The notes: generated by a model not told the origin, from the sequence alone. Positions 45,216 to 54,489 are shown, numbered from the stretch's first letter. The stretch: 64,000 nt of DNA from an uncultured Alphaproteobacteria bacterium (GCA_902533625.1 CACAMI010000005.1:27844-91843); one strand, 5' to 3'. Made by a program: numbers and translations.

Positions 45216-46487
45216 TTAAATGAAAGGCAGATAATAATCTCTAATTTCGTCAAGATTTTTTCCTTCTAATCTTTTTGCCTCGTCTCTTTTTAGGAAAATA
45301 TGAGCTTTAGAAATTAAATCACCTACCTTGCCACAAAGCTCAGCATCTTTCTCAAGAGCATCCAGCGCATTGAGTAAATTCGATGGCACATGCCTTGTTG
45401 CACGCACGTTTTCTAAACCATCAAGGTCTTCGGGGCCTTGAAGAGAAAATTTGTTTTCTATGCCCAGTATTCCAGCTTGTAGTAAAGCTGTGACGGCTAG
45501 ATAAGGATTGCATGAGCAATCTCCTGTTCTATGCTCCAGTCTGGCAGACTTTTCTGATTTAGTGGAAGTTCTTAAGGTAACTAAGCGATGATCCTCTGCC
45601 CAATTTGCCCAATAACCTGCCATCGATGCTGGAGCCAGCCTTTCATAACTATTTACTGTAGGTGCCAAAAAACTAGAAAGAGACTCATGATGTTTCATAA
45701 GCCCAGCCATGAAATATTTAGATATATCAGATAGCTTCCCATCTTCAGATATAATATTTTTACCAGAAGAATTTCTTAAACTCATATTTACGTGAAAACC
45801 TGAACCGCCCCTCTCTGGGATAGGTTTGGGAAGAAATGTAAGTAGTAAGTCATTTTTGAAAGCTACCTCTCGAGCCATTAATTTAAATAAAAACGTACTA
45901 TCACAGGCCTTAATTGCATCATCAAAACAAAGCGTGAGCTCAAACTGGCCGTTATCGTATTCCCCATTTAGACTCTCTACAGGTAAATTGCATTCATAAG
46001 CTGTTGAAAAAATTTGATCTAGCAAGCCTTTTGGATCATTACTGGGGCCGGTTCCATAAACTAAAGCTCCCGGCGTATTGTAAGGTCTCCAAGTCCCATC
46101 ATCATCTCTCTCAAATGCGTAGGCCTCCAATTCAATTCCAATCATGGGCGCCAGATCTAATTTAGAAAGCTCCTTAACGGTTTCTTCTAGACGACCTCTA
46201 CCACATAAGCCATATGGTGCATTTTTCGCGTACAAATTTCCTAGTCTAATTCTTGTGTTTGGTTGCCAAGATTTGTATTCTTTTTCTTCGAGGACAAGTT
46301 CCATATCTGGAATACCCTCTAGGATATTGGTGCCCGGAACAGTTAATAAATCTCTATCTAAGGATACTGAAAAAGCTCCTTGAGCAAAGCCAACTTTTTG
46401 ACTTTCTTTTCCACTAGTAACAGCGGGAATATATTTTCCTCTCGGCAGACCGTGTAAATCACAAAATAAAACTCTGTCTTTAATCAT
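45216..46487 (-). CDS. Glutamine-synthetase-family ligase, copy 2
   Basis: A 423-residue GS-like protein clearly different from the convergent copy. Visible motifs are LFCDLHGLPRGKYIPAV at the N-terminus, MIGIELEAYAFE near 120, RGGSGFHVNMSLRN near 230 and ARLEHRTGDCSCNPYLAV near 325. Metal and ATP residues appear retained. It is the last gene of an apparent minus-strand unit after the P450 (27 bases) and the amidotransferase. The likely activity is gamma-glutamylation of an amine; the substrate is unknown. Confidence 0.87.
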   Translation of the reverse strand: MIKDRVLFCDLHGLPRGKYIPAVTSGKESQKVGFAQGAFSVSLDRDLLTVPGTNILEGIPDMELVLEEKEYKSWQPNTRIRLGNLYAKNAPYGLCGRGRLEETVKELSKLDLAPMIGIELEAYAFERDDDGTWRPYNTPGALVYGTGPSNDPKGLLDQIFSTAYECNLPVESLNGEYDNGQFELTLCFDDAIKACDSTFLFKLMAREVAFKNDLLLTFLPKPIPERGGSGFHVNMSLRNSSGKNIISEDGKLSDISKYFMAGLMKHHESLSSFLAPTVNSYERLAPASMAGYWANWAEDHRLVTLRTSTKSEKSARLEHRTGDCSCNPYLAVTALLQAGILGIENKFSLQGPEDLDGLENVRATRHVPSNLLNALDALEKDAELCGKVGDLISKAHIFLKRDEAKRLEGKNLDEIRDYYLPFI

Positions 46488-46514
46488 TGGTTTTGGCCTT
46501 TTTAATAACTTAGG

Positions 46515-47759
46515 TTACTTTTGTATTTCTACATCTAAACTTTTAACCCCGCAAATAAAATTAGAGCGGGTCCAAGTAGGTTCGGATAGTTTTTTCAAAG
46601 ATTTAATTTTCTTGCAGAGCTCTTCTAGGATAATTTTCAATTCCATCCTTGCTAGCCAAGTACCTAGGCAAAAGTGAACACCACCTTTTCCAAAAGAAAG
46701 GTGAGGGTTTGGATATCTATCGATATCTACGTTAAAGGGGTTATTAAAGACAGTTTTGTCATAGTTTCCTGATACAAACCATAGAACGACTTTATCGCCT
46801 TCACGGATTCTTTTTTCTTGCAGTTCAAAATCACATGTTGCGGTTCGACGAAAGTACATAGTCGGTGATGCTACTCTGATAAATTCATCTGCAGCACGCG
46901 AGTAGTTTTCTGAATTTTTAAGGTAATCAAATAATTTTTTGTTTTGGGACAATTGATAGACTGCCATGGCTATAGAATACCTTGTTGTGTCATTCCCTGC
47001 AGCAACTAGCAGACAGAAAAAATTCTTAAATTCTAGATTGCTCATAACAGGCTGACCTTCAGAGGTCTTTATGTTGTTAAGCATCTGGAAAAGAATACCT
47101 TCCTTAGTAATATCAACACTCCCGTTTATGATTTTTTCGGCATAATTAAACAAATCAGCGCCTGCGGGTGATCTAAAAGGCATAAGCCTATATTTTTCAC
47201 TATCCTCTTTATCAATTATTAATTCTGAAAAATCTGGATCCGAATTTCCTATCAAAGCATCACCTTTTTGAACCAGCCAATCCAGATCATCTTCTGGAAC
47301 GCCTAGAATTCTACCCAGCATCATCATTGGCAATTTCTTTGCAATCTTATCTACGGCTTCAAATTTAGTATTTTGTATGGCCTGATTAATAATGTCAGAA
47401 GCCAACTTTCTTACTAAGTTTTCGTACTCGTCCATTTTCTGTTTGGAAAATGCTGGATTTAGGAGAGATCGAATATTTCTATGGGCTGGTGGGTCTGTTT
47501 CCTGAAAAGTTCTCCTTGCTATGTATTCCTCTTCAGTTTGATCTTCAATTCTAATACCTCTTTCTGAGCTAAATACTTTATAGTTTTGATTTACCTTAAG
47601 TATGTCCCCGTGGCGTAAAATAGACCAAAACCCTCTGCCATTTTTTTCTTTTGTCCAAAATATTGGTTCCTCATTTCTAAGCCTTTCAAATGTTTTATGA
47701 GGAACACCACTTTTAAAGCTGTCGTGGTCGGAAATATCCAGGTAACTATCATCTATCAT
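46515..47759 (-). CDS. Cytochrome P450
   Basis: A 414-residue soluble bacterial P450. The heme-thiolate loop LSFGKGGVHFCLGTWLARME has the ligand Cys at residue 364. The I-helix oxygen-activation segment is LLVAAGNDTTRYSIAMAVYQ and the K-helix ExxR equivalent is ADEFIRVASPT. Bacterial class I P450s need a ferredoxin and reductase, neither of which is nearby. It sits 20 bases after the amidotransferase gene and 27 before the GS-like gene, so they likely share a transcript. Confidence 0.93.
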   Translation of the reverse strand: MIDDSYLDISDHDSFKSGVPHKTFERLRNEEPIFWTKEKNGRGFWSILRHGDILKVNQNYKVFSSERGIRIEDQTEEEYIARRTFQETDPPAHRNIRSLLNPAFSKQKMDEYENLVRKLASDIINQAIQNTKFEAVDKIAKKLPMMMLGRILGVPEDDLDWLVQKGDALIGNSDPDFSELIIDKEDSEKYRLMPFRSPAGADLFNYAEKIINGSVDITKEGILFQMLNNIKTSEGQPVMSNLEFKNFFCLLVAAGNDTTRYSIAMAVYQLSQNKKLFDYLKNSENYSRAADEFIRVASPTMYFRRTATCDFELQEKRIREGDKVVLWFVSGNYDKTVFNNPFNVDIDRYPNPHLSFGKGGVHFCLGTWLARMELKIILEELCKKIKSLKKLSEPTWTRSNFICGVKSLDVEIQK

Positions 47760-47778
47760 AAAAAGTATCTTAAATTTA

Positions 47779-48498
47779 TCAGTTAATGTTCTCTAAGAAA
47801 AATTCGGTTGCCCAGGTGGAAAAAATTTGCCCATTTTGGGACTTAGATAAAGTCTTCTTTGCATAATTTAAGTATTGATCTCCTATCTTGCCTTTACAAT
47901 CGATCAGAAGAGCATCCATGAATTCATGAGAGAATTCAGGGTGAGATTGGGTAGTAAGAATGTGGGACCCTTTTTGAAAACTGGAAATAGGGCAACGTTC
48001 TGAGCTCCCAATTACTACACATGATTCAGGTAGATTGGTAACTTGATCTTCGTGAAATACAAATAAATCCAGTGAGGAGTGATCAGTCATCCATTGTCTT
48101 CGCTCAGGAAATGCAATATTTTCTATTCCAATATTCCACTCAATATTTGATTTTTCCACTTTGCCACCCAAGGCATCAGCTATCGCCTGATGGCCAAAAC
48201 ACACACCTAAAAGAGGTTTCTTTGCTTTGTCACACTCCTCAATAAACTTATAAAGATTTGGTTTAAACGCTAAATTATCTCTTACAGATAAAGGGCTTCC
48301 CGTGATTAGGTAGCAGTCTTGCTCATCAATATTTTTAGGTAAAATGCCACCGATTGTCATATAAACTGTGTATTCAAATCGTTGAGATTGGGTGTCAAAT
48401 AAATTCCGAAATCTGTGCGCATCATCTGGGAAAGTATCCCCGATTGTTTCACTTTTATCGTGGTTTACTTGTAAAATTCCAATTTTAATTTTTCTCAT
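47779..48498 (-). CDS. Class I glutamine amidotransferase (GMP-synthase-like domain)
   Basis: A 239-residue stand-alone GATase. The nucleophile elbow LLGVCFGHQAIADALGGKV has Cys100, and the His186/Glu188 pair is in TTQSHPEFSHEF, so the triad is complete. No synthetase domain is attached. In aniline-oxidation clusters a protein of this type (AtdA2) pairs with a GS-like AtdA1, and PuuD plays an analogous hydrolase role in putrescine use. Here the downstream genes are the P450 and GS-like ligase. It follows a strong hairpin after tctC. Confidence 0.88.
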   Translation of the reverse strand: MRKIKIGILQVNHDKSETIGDTFPDDAHRFRNLFDTQSQRFEYTVYMTIGGILPKNIDEQDCYLITGSPLSVRDNLAFKPNLYKFIEECDKAKKPLLGVCFGHQAIADALGGKVEKSNIEWNIGIENIAFPERRQWMTDHSSLDLFVFHEDQVTNLPESCVVIGSSERCPISSFQKGSHILTTQSHPEFSHEFMDALLIDCKGKIGDQYLNYAKKTLSKSQNGQIFSTWATEFFLENIN

Positions 48499-48510
48499 AT
48501 CAAAAAATAG

Positions 48511-48537
48511 AAAGGAGGGGCAAATACCCCTCCTTTT
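48511..48537 (-). terminator. Strong intercistronic hairpin between tctC and the GATase gene
   Basis: Perfect 10-base arms aaaggagggg (48511–48520) and cccctccttt (48527–48536) enclose a 6-base loop. T-rich stretches follow on both strands (ctattttttg on the minus transcript), so it can act as a rho-independent terminator for tctC. As genes of the same orientation continue 13 bases downstream, partial termination (differential expression) is the likely use. Confidence 0.8.
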
Positions 48538-48550
48538 TAAATGAACTAAA

Positions 48551-49486
48551 TTAATTTAGCATTGCATTAAGTTCGTCAAATTTTGCATTGTCTGCCGCTA
48601 TCCTTGCCGCAGATGCATCTGCGTCTTGCCAGTAGATCCTAGCACCAGATTCTGCCATCAACTCTTTGGCGCGATCACTTGTCATGGAAGCTTTAGCTAT
48701 TTCGGCAATCTTGTCTTTTGTTGCCTGAGGAGTTCCTTTCTTTACAAACAAACCATTCCACAGTTCGACATTGTTTATTCCAGCCTGGTCTGCAAGTGTC
48801 TTGACACCACTCAATTTTGCTATTGGCTCTTCTCCAATGTTCGCCAGGACTTTTATTTTTCCTAAGCAAGGCTCAATAAGGGCGAGGGTAGTATTTATTA
48901 CATCCGCATCACCGGCTGAAAGAGAATTGCAGTCTAGCATGTCGAAAGCGCTTTCATCAGCCCACTCAAAGCCCATAGATTTAGCTGCGGCAAAGCTAGC
49001 TTTAGTTGGAACAAGTCCTGCACCAAAATGACCTAAAACAACATCATTATTCTTAGCGTGCGCGGCTAATTCAGTCATATTTGAGTAAGGGGCATTTTCT
49101 CCAGCTGCTAAAACAAATGGATAGGTTAAGAAAATACCAATAGGCTCAAAGCTATCCGCTTCTATTCCAATATCTATTCTTGGACCAACAATAGGTACAC
49201 CTATTACAAATGATCCGATTACTGAACCGTCCGCAGGCGCTGCAAGGACTTCTAACGCACCTGGAAAAGGTCCATCACCACCGCCTGGTCTATTTACAAC
49301 AGAAGCAGCCATACCTGTGGCTTTTTCCATATCCTCAGCAATCCAGCGTGTTAAAATATCTTCAAAATCACCTGGTGGCCAGGGTACTATAAATTGTACT
49401 GGTCCGTCAGGGTAATCAGCTGTGGCTGGAACCGAAACCGACATAAGACCAAATACTGCTAATAAAACTGTTAAGGCTTTTTTCAT
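48551..49486 (-). CDS. Tripartite tricarboxylate transporter substrate-binding protein (TctC family)
   Basis: A 311-residue periplasmic binding protein. The signal peptide is ALTVLLAVFGLMSVSVPATA. The mature part starts DYPDGPVQFIVPWPPGDFED, the family's ligand-loop region, but with PWPPGDFED where PFxPGGxxD is usual. Later GLFVKKGTPQATKDKI and the final helix match TctC proteins. The start at 49486 is decided by GGAGG 5 bases upstream. The TTG four codons earlier contains that site. The ligand class is carboxylic acids or related molecules; the identity is unknown. Confidence 0.92.
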   Translation of the reverse strand: MKKALTVLLAVFGLMSVSVPATADYPDGPVQFIVPWPPGDFEDILTRWIAEDMEKATGMAASVVNRPGGGDGPFPGALEVLAAPADGSVIGSFVIGVPIVGPRIDIGIEADSFEPIGIFLTYPFVLAAGENAPYSNMTELAAHAKNNDVVLGHFGAGLVPTKASFAAAKSMGFEWADESAFDMLDCNSLSAGDADVINTTLALIEPCLGKIKVLANIGEEPIAKLSGVKTLADQAGINNVELWNGLFVKKGTPQATKDKIAEIAKASMTSDRAKELMAESGARIYWQDADASAARIAADNAKFDELNAMLN

Positions 49487-49566
49487 ATCTTCCTCCAATG
49501 GAATCGAGTTATCTAAACTTTATTCAAGAAAAAAAGGTTATCAGCAGTTTTTGTAACTATCAAGAT

Positions 49567-51063
49567 TCATATCAATCTTTTCAATATGTGTTTTCTTAAG
49601 CTTAAAAATATTGTCACAAGAATAATTATAAAAATTGCTGTAAATAAGGTACCTGATACTGGACGGTTTACCAAATCGTAGATTGTTTTTATTTGGCTCG
49701 CACCTGCTGTTAGTCTTTCGATCATTATTGAACCTAAAACCATGCCAAGAACTATAGGAACTAAAGGCCAATCTAATCGGCGAAAGATAAATCCAATATA
49801 GCCAAAACCCGCAGCAAAGGCACAGTCAACAAAACTATTCCGGATAGAAAAAATACCAATAAAGGAAAGAATAAGAATAAAAGCTCCTAGAAATCGATTC
49901 GGGATCAAAATAACTTTTGTAAATAGCTTTGTTGAAAACAGAAGTGTTACAAAGACCAAAATGTTTACTAAAAGAAGTGCTGTAAAGAGACTAAAGAGAA
50001 AATCTGAATTATTCTCAAAAATGTCTGGACCCGGTTTAATGCCTGCATCGAAAAAGACAACCATCATCATAGCTGTTAGTGCTTCCCCTGGGACGCCGAG
50101 TGCAAGAAGTGGTATCATAGCAGCGGCCGGTACAGAATTATTAGAGGTTTCGGAAGCTATTAAGCCTTCAGGTGCTCCGTGGCCAAATCTTTCTGGTGTC
50201 TTAGAAAAAGCACGCGCAGTGGAATAGCTGAAAAACTGTGCTACGAATTCTCCGACTCCGGGGATTATTCCCATTAGAGTTCCATAGCATGCAGAAAATA
50301 GTGGAACTTTTTTATATTTTGATAATTCAAAGAAACCCTGGAAAAATGTTCCTTTCAATGGAGCAACTGGCGGGTCAGTATCTTTTCCTGTTAAAAGGTT
50401 TAGTGCTTGGCTAATTGCGAAGATACCCACAATCACCACAATAAGATTGAACCCAGCGGCCAGATATTCAATATCAAAGGTAAACCTTTGAATACCCCGC
50501 GTTGACTGCCTTCCTACCATTGCAATCAAAAAGCCAAATGAGAATAAAAGCGCCGCAATAACCATGTTTTGCCGATGGGCAATAATTAACAGTACTGATC
50601 CCAAAAGGGCAGCCATAAAAATATCCCTTTGCCCAAAAAGTGCGCCCACGTTTTGTAGGTAAGGTCCAAATGCAATTAGGGAAGATAGAGCAATAAGAAC
50701 AGAAAAACAGCCCCCAAAAAAAGAAGAAGAGTATGCAATAGAAAGTGCCTTGGCAGGATTTCCTTGTTTCGTTAGGGCGTAACCGTCATAGGTTGATAAA
50801 GCATTTACGGGAGTTCCTGGCGTATTAATAAGTATGGCAGGGATCGCACCACCATACATGCTTGAACCATAGACACCCAATAATAAAATGAGGCTAACAA
50901 GGTCTGGAAGAAAGATTGTTGCTGGTAAAAGTATGGATATAGCGATAGCTGGGCCAATGCCTGGTATTGCTCCAATTACCATGCCTCCTATTGCTCCAAC
51001 AAAAAGAGCTATTAAGACTTGCAGATCTAATAAATTATTTAAGCCTAACCAAAAGTTTTCCAT
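49567..51063 (-). CDS. Tripartite tricarboxylate transporter large permease (TctA family)
   Basis: A 498-residue permease with about 11–12 membrane helices. Signature segments are GAIGGMVIGAIPGIGPAIAI near residue 20, GVYGSSMYGGAIPAILINTP, and the second repeat GTLMGIIPGVGEFVAQFFSY near 270. It shares its start base with the tctB stop (1-base overlap at 51063). With TctB and TctC it forms a secondary, sodium- or proton-driven uptake system in the inner membrane. Confidence 0.95.
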   Translation of the reverse strand: MENFWLGLNNLLDLQVLIALFVGAIGGMVIGAIPGIGPAIAISILLPATIFLPDLVSLILLLGVYGSSMYGGAIPAILINTPGTPVNALSTYDGYALTKQGNPAKALSIAYSSSFFGGCFSVLIALSSLIAFGPYLQNVGALFGQRDIFMAALLGSVLLIIAHRQNMVIAALLFSFGFLIAMVGRQSTRGIQRFTFDIEYLAAGFNLIVVIVGIFAISQALNLLTGKDTDPPVAPLKGTFFQGFFELSKYKKVPLFSACYGTLMGIIPGVGEFVAQFFSYSTARAFSKTPERFGHGAPEGLIASETSNNSVPAAAMIPLLALGVPGEALTAMMMVVFFDAGIKPGPDIFENNSDFLFSLFTALLLVNILVFVTLLFSTKLFTKVILIPNRFLGAFILILSFIGIFSIRNSFVDCAFAAGFGYIGFIFRRLDWPLVPIVLGMVLGSIMIERLTAGASQIKTIYDLVNRPVSGTLFTAIFIIILVTIFLSLRKHILKRLI

Positions 51064-51770
51064 TAAAAATAAATTTTCATGAATGTTTCTATATTTTGGG
51101 GAAAAAATTCATAGAGCCAAATATTAACAGGTGTTTTGATTTTTAAAAAAGTTCGAAAGGTTAAAACGATAGCGATTGTGGTAAGAATGCTTCGAATTTG
51201 CCACTTTAACGTTGTATAACCCAGTCGATTTGTAAGAAAAACTCCAAATATTACTGTAGATAAAAAATATCCAAGATATCTAATTGAGAGAGTGTAAATT
51301 AAGAAATAACCTATAAATTCAAGAGCTTTTATCCAAATCGAAAATTCATGAAAAAATCGACTTGGGATTAGATTTCTTTTTTTGTAAATCCACCTCCGAT
51401 ATGATGGTAGGATATTTAACAGAGCTGCTGGCAGTAAAATTGTTACGCATGCCAAAGGACCCACCCATGGTTGTTTTAGTATTTTTCCAAATCTTTTGTG
51501 ATCTAATGCACGATCTTCCCAACCAGTTTCTGAGGAGAAATTGAAAATGATAAATCCTGCAAAAAGCAAACATATAAAGGACAAAAATAGGTCACCATCT
51601 TTTCTCTTAAATTCAAAAAGATCTTCAATTTTGAATTTCCGCTCCAAAGGTATGTAGCTCTTAAAAGAGAGCGCAATTGTATCAGACTTAAATTTAGGTC
51701 CTGAAACATATGATATGAAGGCTTTTTGTTTTTTACTTGAAGGCATATTTTCAACATTTTCCTTTACCAT
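51063..51770 (-). CDS. Tripartite tricarboxylate transporter small permease (TctB family)
   Basis: A 235-residue protein with a polar N-terminus of about 65 residues, then four hydrophobic helices (GDLFLSFICLLFAGFIIFNF, WVGPLACVTILLPAALLNIL, FIGYFLIYTLSIRYLGYFLS, RSILTTIAIVLTFRTF), as in TctB. The long basic N-terminal extension is longer than usual. Location between the Tm-1-like gene and tctA, with a 1-base overlap to tctA, supports the call. Confidence 0.85.
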   Translation of the reverse strand: MVKENVENMPSSKKQKAFISYVSGPKFKSDTIALSFKSYIPLERKFKIEDLFEFKRKDGDLFLSFICLLFAGFIIFNFSSETGWEDRALDHKRFGKILKQPWVGPLACVTILLPAALLNILPSYRRWIYKKRNLIPSRFFHEFSIWIKALEFIGYFLIYTLSIRYLGYFLSTVIFGVFLTNRLGYTTLKWQIRSILTTIAIVLTFRTFLKIKTPVNIWLYEFFPQNIETFMKIYF

Positions 51771-51783
51771 TAGGTTGGTGTCT

Positions 51784-53055
51784 TTAAAACTTAATAACTC
51801 CCTTTTTTATCCATTCGTCAACAATTTCAAGGGCTTTAGTTGAAAATGCTTTGTCATTTATATGGCAATCTAATTCATCAAAAGTTACTGGATCAGAAAT
51901 TTCCCTTTTCAGGGTTTTGCAGAAATGACTGAGACCTTCTGGATCATGAAGAGCTTCACCTTTCCTGTCCCATTCTTGAATTCCTTGCTTAGGGATTAGA
52001 ACATGTGTTCGACCTTTTGCTTTAGCTAAAGTTTTAGCTATATCTTTTGCGGTTTTCTCTCTATCTCCTTTCGATAGTGAGAAGGATCCAATCAGTCTAT
52101 TATGAGCATGGTATTCTCTGCCTTTAAATCGTGCCGGTTTTTCTCCCCAGGACTGAATATCTACTAGATCTGACGCCCCCGGCGCAACAATTTGTGGGAT
52201 GGCATTTTTTCCTGCATTAACTAACCGATCCTTTCCACTATTTACGATGGATCCGTGAACATAATTTGTAAATTCCTGAAGGCAAAAATCTATTACAAGT
52301 GAGAATTTATTTTCACTAGCTAGATTTTCAAAGGCTCTACCGCCCATACCTGTTGAATGAAACACAGCAGTGTCAAAACCTCTTTTTTCCAATTCAGGTT
52401 TTAGATGCACCATGTAGGATAGAGTTGATTTTCCGAGTGATGTCATGCCCACTAAAGGTTTTTTAAAGTCTGGCTTTTCAACTATCGATGCTGATCCAAC
52501 AATTGACCCTGCAGCTTGACTTAGAGAACTTTTACATATGTCGTTCAGCCCATATAATCCTCCAGCCCAAAGTATCATTTGAATATCTGCGGGCATTCTA
52601 TCTGGTGGAATTAAGGGTGAAAAAGCTACTGTTGATACAATATATTTAGGAAAACCTAAGGGTAGGGATGAAGCACATTCTAGAGCTAAGTCGGTTCCCA
52701 TGGTACCACCTAGTGCAATAAATCCATTTATCTCCTTTTTCGTGTGGAGTTCTTTAATCAGTTTGGCGGCGCCTTTTGCCATAAGTTGCATTGCAATATT
52801 TTCATCATCTGCATTAGTTATTTTATCTATTGTAGATCCCGCTGATGAAGCCACATCATGCTTTGAAAACTTCGGGTGGAATGAGGTTTCTCCTAATACA
52901 CTTACATCTATTGTAATGGGAATTCCTCCAGCGACTTGGATTTTTCCTGCTAAGTATTGCAACTCATCTGTTTTGGTATCAAATGTACCTACTACAGCTA
53001 TTAACGGATTCTCAATTTTTGCCATTATAGTTTTAGATTTGCTTACGTTGTTCAA
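51784..53055 (-). CDS. Tm-1-like ATP-binding domain protein (UPF0261)
   Basis: A 423-residue protein of the UPF0261/Tm-1 family. Features are VGTFDTKTDELQYLAGKI at the N-terminus, GGTMGTDLALECASSLPLG near 125, and MTSLGKSTLSYMVHLKPELE near 205 that resembles a nucleotide-binding loop. Bacterial members often sit beside tripartite transporters; the catalytic role is not established. It is the first gene of the minus-strand unit running through tctB, tctA and tctC to the GATase, P450 and GS-like genes. Confidence 0.88.
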   Translation of the reverse strand: MNNVSKSKTIMAKIENPLIAVVGTFDTKTDELQYLAGKIQVAGGIPITIDVSVLGETSFHPKFSKHDVASSAGSTIDKITNADDENIAMQLMAKGAAKLIKELHTKKEINGFIALGGTMGTDLALECASSLPLGFPKYIVSTVAFSPLIPPDRMPADIQMILWAGGLYGLNDICKSSLSQAAGSIVGSASIVEKPDFKKPLVGMTSLGKSTLSYMVHLKPELEKRGFDTAVFHSTGMGGRAFENLASENKFSLVIDFCLQEFTNYVHGSIVNSGKDRLVNAGKNAIPQIVAPGASDLVDIQSWGEKPARFKGREYHAHNRLIGSFSLSKGDREKTAKDIAKTLAKAKGRTHVLIPKQGIQEWDRKGEALHDPEGLSHFCKTLKREISDPVTFDELDCHINDKAFSTKALEIVDEWIKKGVIKF

Positions 53056-53132
53056 TGTAATATAATCTAAAATAAGATCGTATCAAATTTAAAGCAAGTA
53101 TATCAGTATTTATAAATGAAGGGCCGCATATT

Positions 53133-54485
53133 TTGGAACAGAATTTTTTAAAGGAACATAATGCAAAGCATGTATGGCATCCAATGGCTCATCCTGCTGA
53201 AATGATGGCCAACCCTCCTAAGATCATCACAGAGGCCGAAGGTGTTGAAGTTATAGATGTCGATGGCCGAAGATTAATTGACGGCGTTGGAGGGCTTTGG
53301 AATGTAAATTTGGGTTACAGTTGTGATCCTATAAAGAAGGCAATTTCTGATCAATTGGAAAAGCTCCCTTATTATTCTATTTTCAGAGGTACAAGCACAG
53401 GGCCAACCATTAGGTTATCTGAAGAGTTGAGCAACTGGTTCAAGGAGGATGGTTTAACAAAGGCATTTTTTACTAGTGGCGGTTCAGATAGTGTAGAAAC
53501 GTCTCTTAGGCTGGCAAGGCAATACCATAAAATCAGAGGAGATAAGGACAGGACAAAGTTTCTAAGTTTAAAGAAAGGTTATCATGGTACTCATTTTGGA
53601 GGAGCAAGTGTAAACGGAAATGCAAATTTTCGCAGAAATTATGAGCCCTTAATGCAGGGATGTTTTCAGATAGCAAGTCCTTATACCTATCGAAACCCTT
53701 TTGATGAAGAGGATCCCGAAAAACTTTCTGCTTTTTGTATTAAAGCATTGGAAGATGAAATTAATTTTCAAGGACCCGACACTATTGCGGCTTTTATTAT
53801 GGAACCTGTTTTAGGTGCTGGAGGAGTTATCCCTCCACACAAATCGTTTATGCCAATGGTGCGGAAGATATGTGACGATCATGGAATCTTACTTATTGCA
53901 GATGAAATAATTACCGCTTTTGGTCGAACAGGAGCTTTAACGGGATCTAGGCTCTGGGGGGTTAAGCCAGACCTAATGTGTATTGCTAAGGCCATTACTA
54001 ATGGTTATTTCCCATTTGGTGCTGTAATGATTTCTTCAAAAGTTTCTGATATTTTTGAGAATGACAAGTCATCATTTGGCTCTATTAGTCATGGTTACAC
54101 CTATAGTGGTCATCCCGTAGGGGCTGCTGCTGCATTAGCGTGTTTGCCAGAAATTTCCAAACTAAAGGTTCAAGAAAATGCTGCATCCCGTGGCGACCAG
54201 TTGTTAAAAATTTTAGAAGAACTCAAAGCTAAATTCGAAATAATAGGTGATGTCAGGGGGCAGGGATTAATGACTGCTATGGAATTAGTGAGTGATAGAA
54301 AAACAAAGAAACCTATAGACAAGGAAACTGCTGGGAAAGTCTTTGAAGGTGCCTACAATGCTGGAGTTTTAGTGCGTGTATCTGGTCCTAATGTGATACT
54401 TTCTCCTCCTTTAATTGTTACGGCCGAAGATGTGAAAAAAATAGGTGATGCCCTTAATGAAGGGTTAAAGTTAGCATCAAATTAA
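53133..54485 (+). CDS. Class III (omega) aminotransferase
   Basis: A 450-residue PLP aminotransferase. It begins with the KHVWHPMAHPAEM motif typical of omega-amino acid/amine:pyruvate transaminases. Cofactor motifs are FFTSGGSDSVETSLRLAR near 110, LIADEIITAFGRTG near 250 and the PLP Lys in MCIAKAITNGYFPFGAV near 286. It would turn a primary amine into an aldehyde (or the reverse) with pyruvate as partner. Start TTG at 53133. It is divergent from the Tm-1-like gene and convergent with hpaH. Confidence 0.92.
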   Translation: MEQNFLKEHNAKHVWHPMAHPAEMMANPPKIITEAEGVEVIDVDGRRLIDGVGGLWNVNLGYSCDPIKKAISDQLEKLPYYSIFRGTSTGPTIRLSEELSNWFKEDGLTKAFFTSGGSDSVETSLRLARQYHKIRGDKDRTKFLSLKKGYHGTHFGGASVNGNANFRRNYEPLMQGCFQIASPYTYRNPFDEEDPEKLSAFCIKALEDEINFQGPDTIAAFIMEPVLGAGGVIPPHKSFMPMVRKICDDHGILLIADEIITAFGRTGALTGSRLWGVKPDLMCIAKAITNGYFPFGAVMISSKVSDIFENDKSSFGSISHGYTYSGHPVGAAAALACLPEISKLKVQENAASRGDQLLKILEELKAKFEIIGDVRGQGLMTAMELVSDRKTKKPIDKETAGKVFEGAYNAGVLVRVSGPNVILSPPLIVTAEDVKKIGDALNEGLKLASN

Positions 54486-54489
54486 GTTT

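Noticed and set aside
49541..49771. 76-residue minus-strand ORF
   Set aside because: It is an out-of-frame shadow of the 3' end of tctA.
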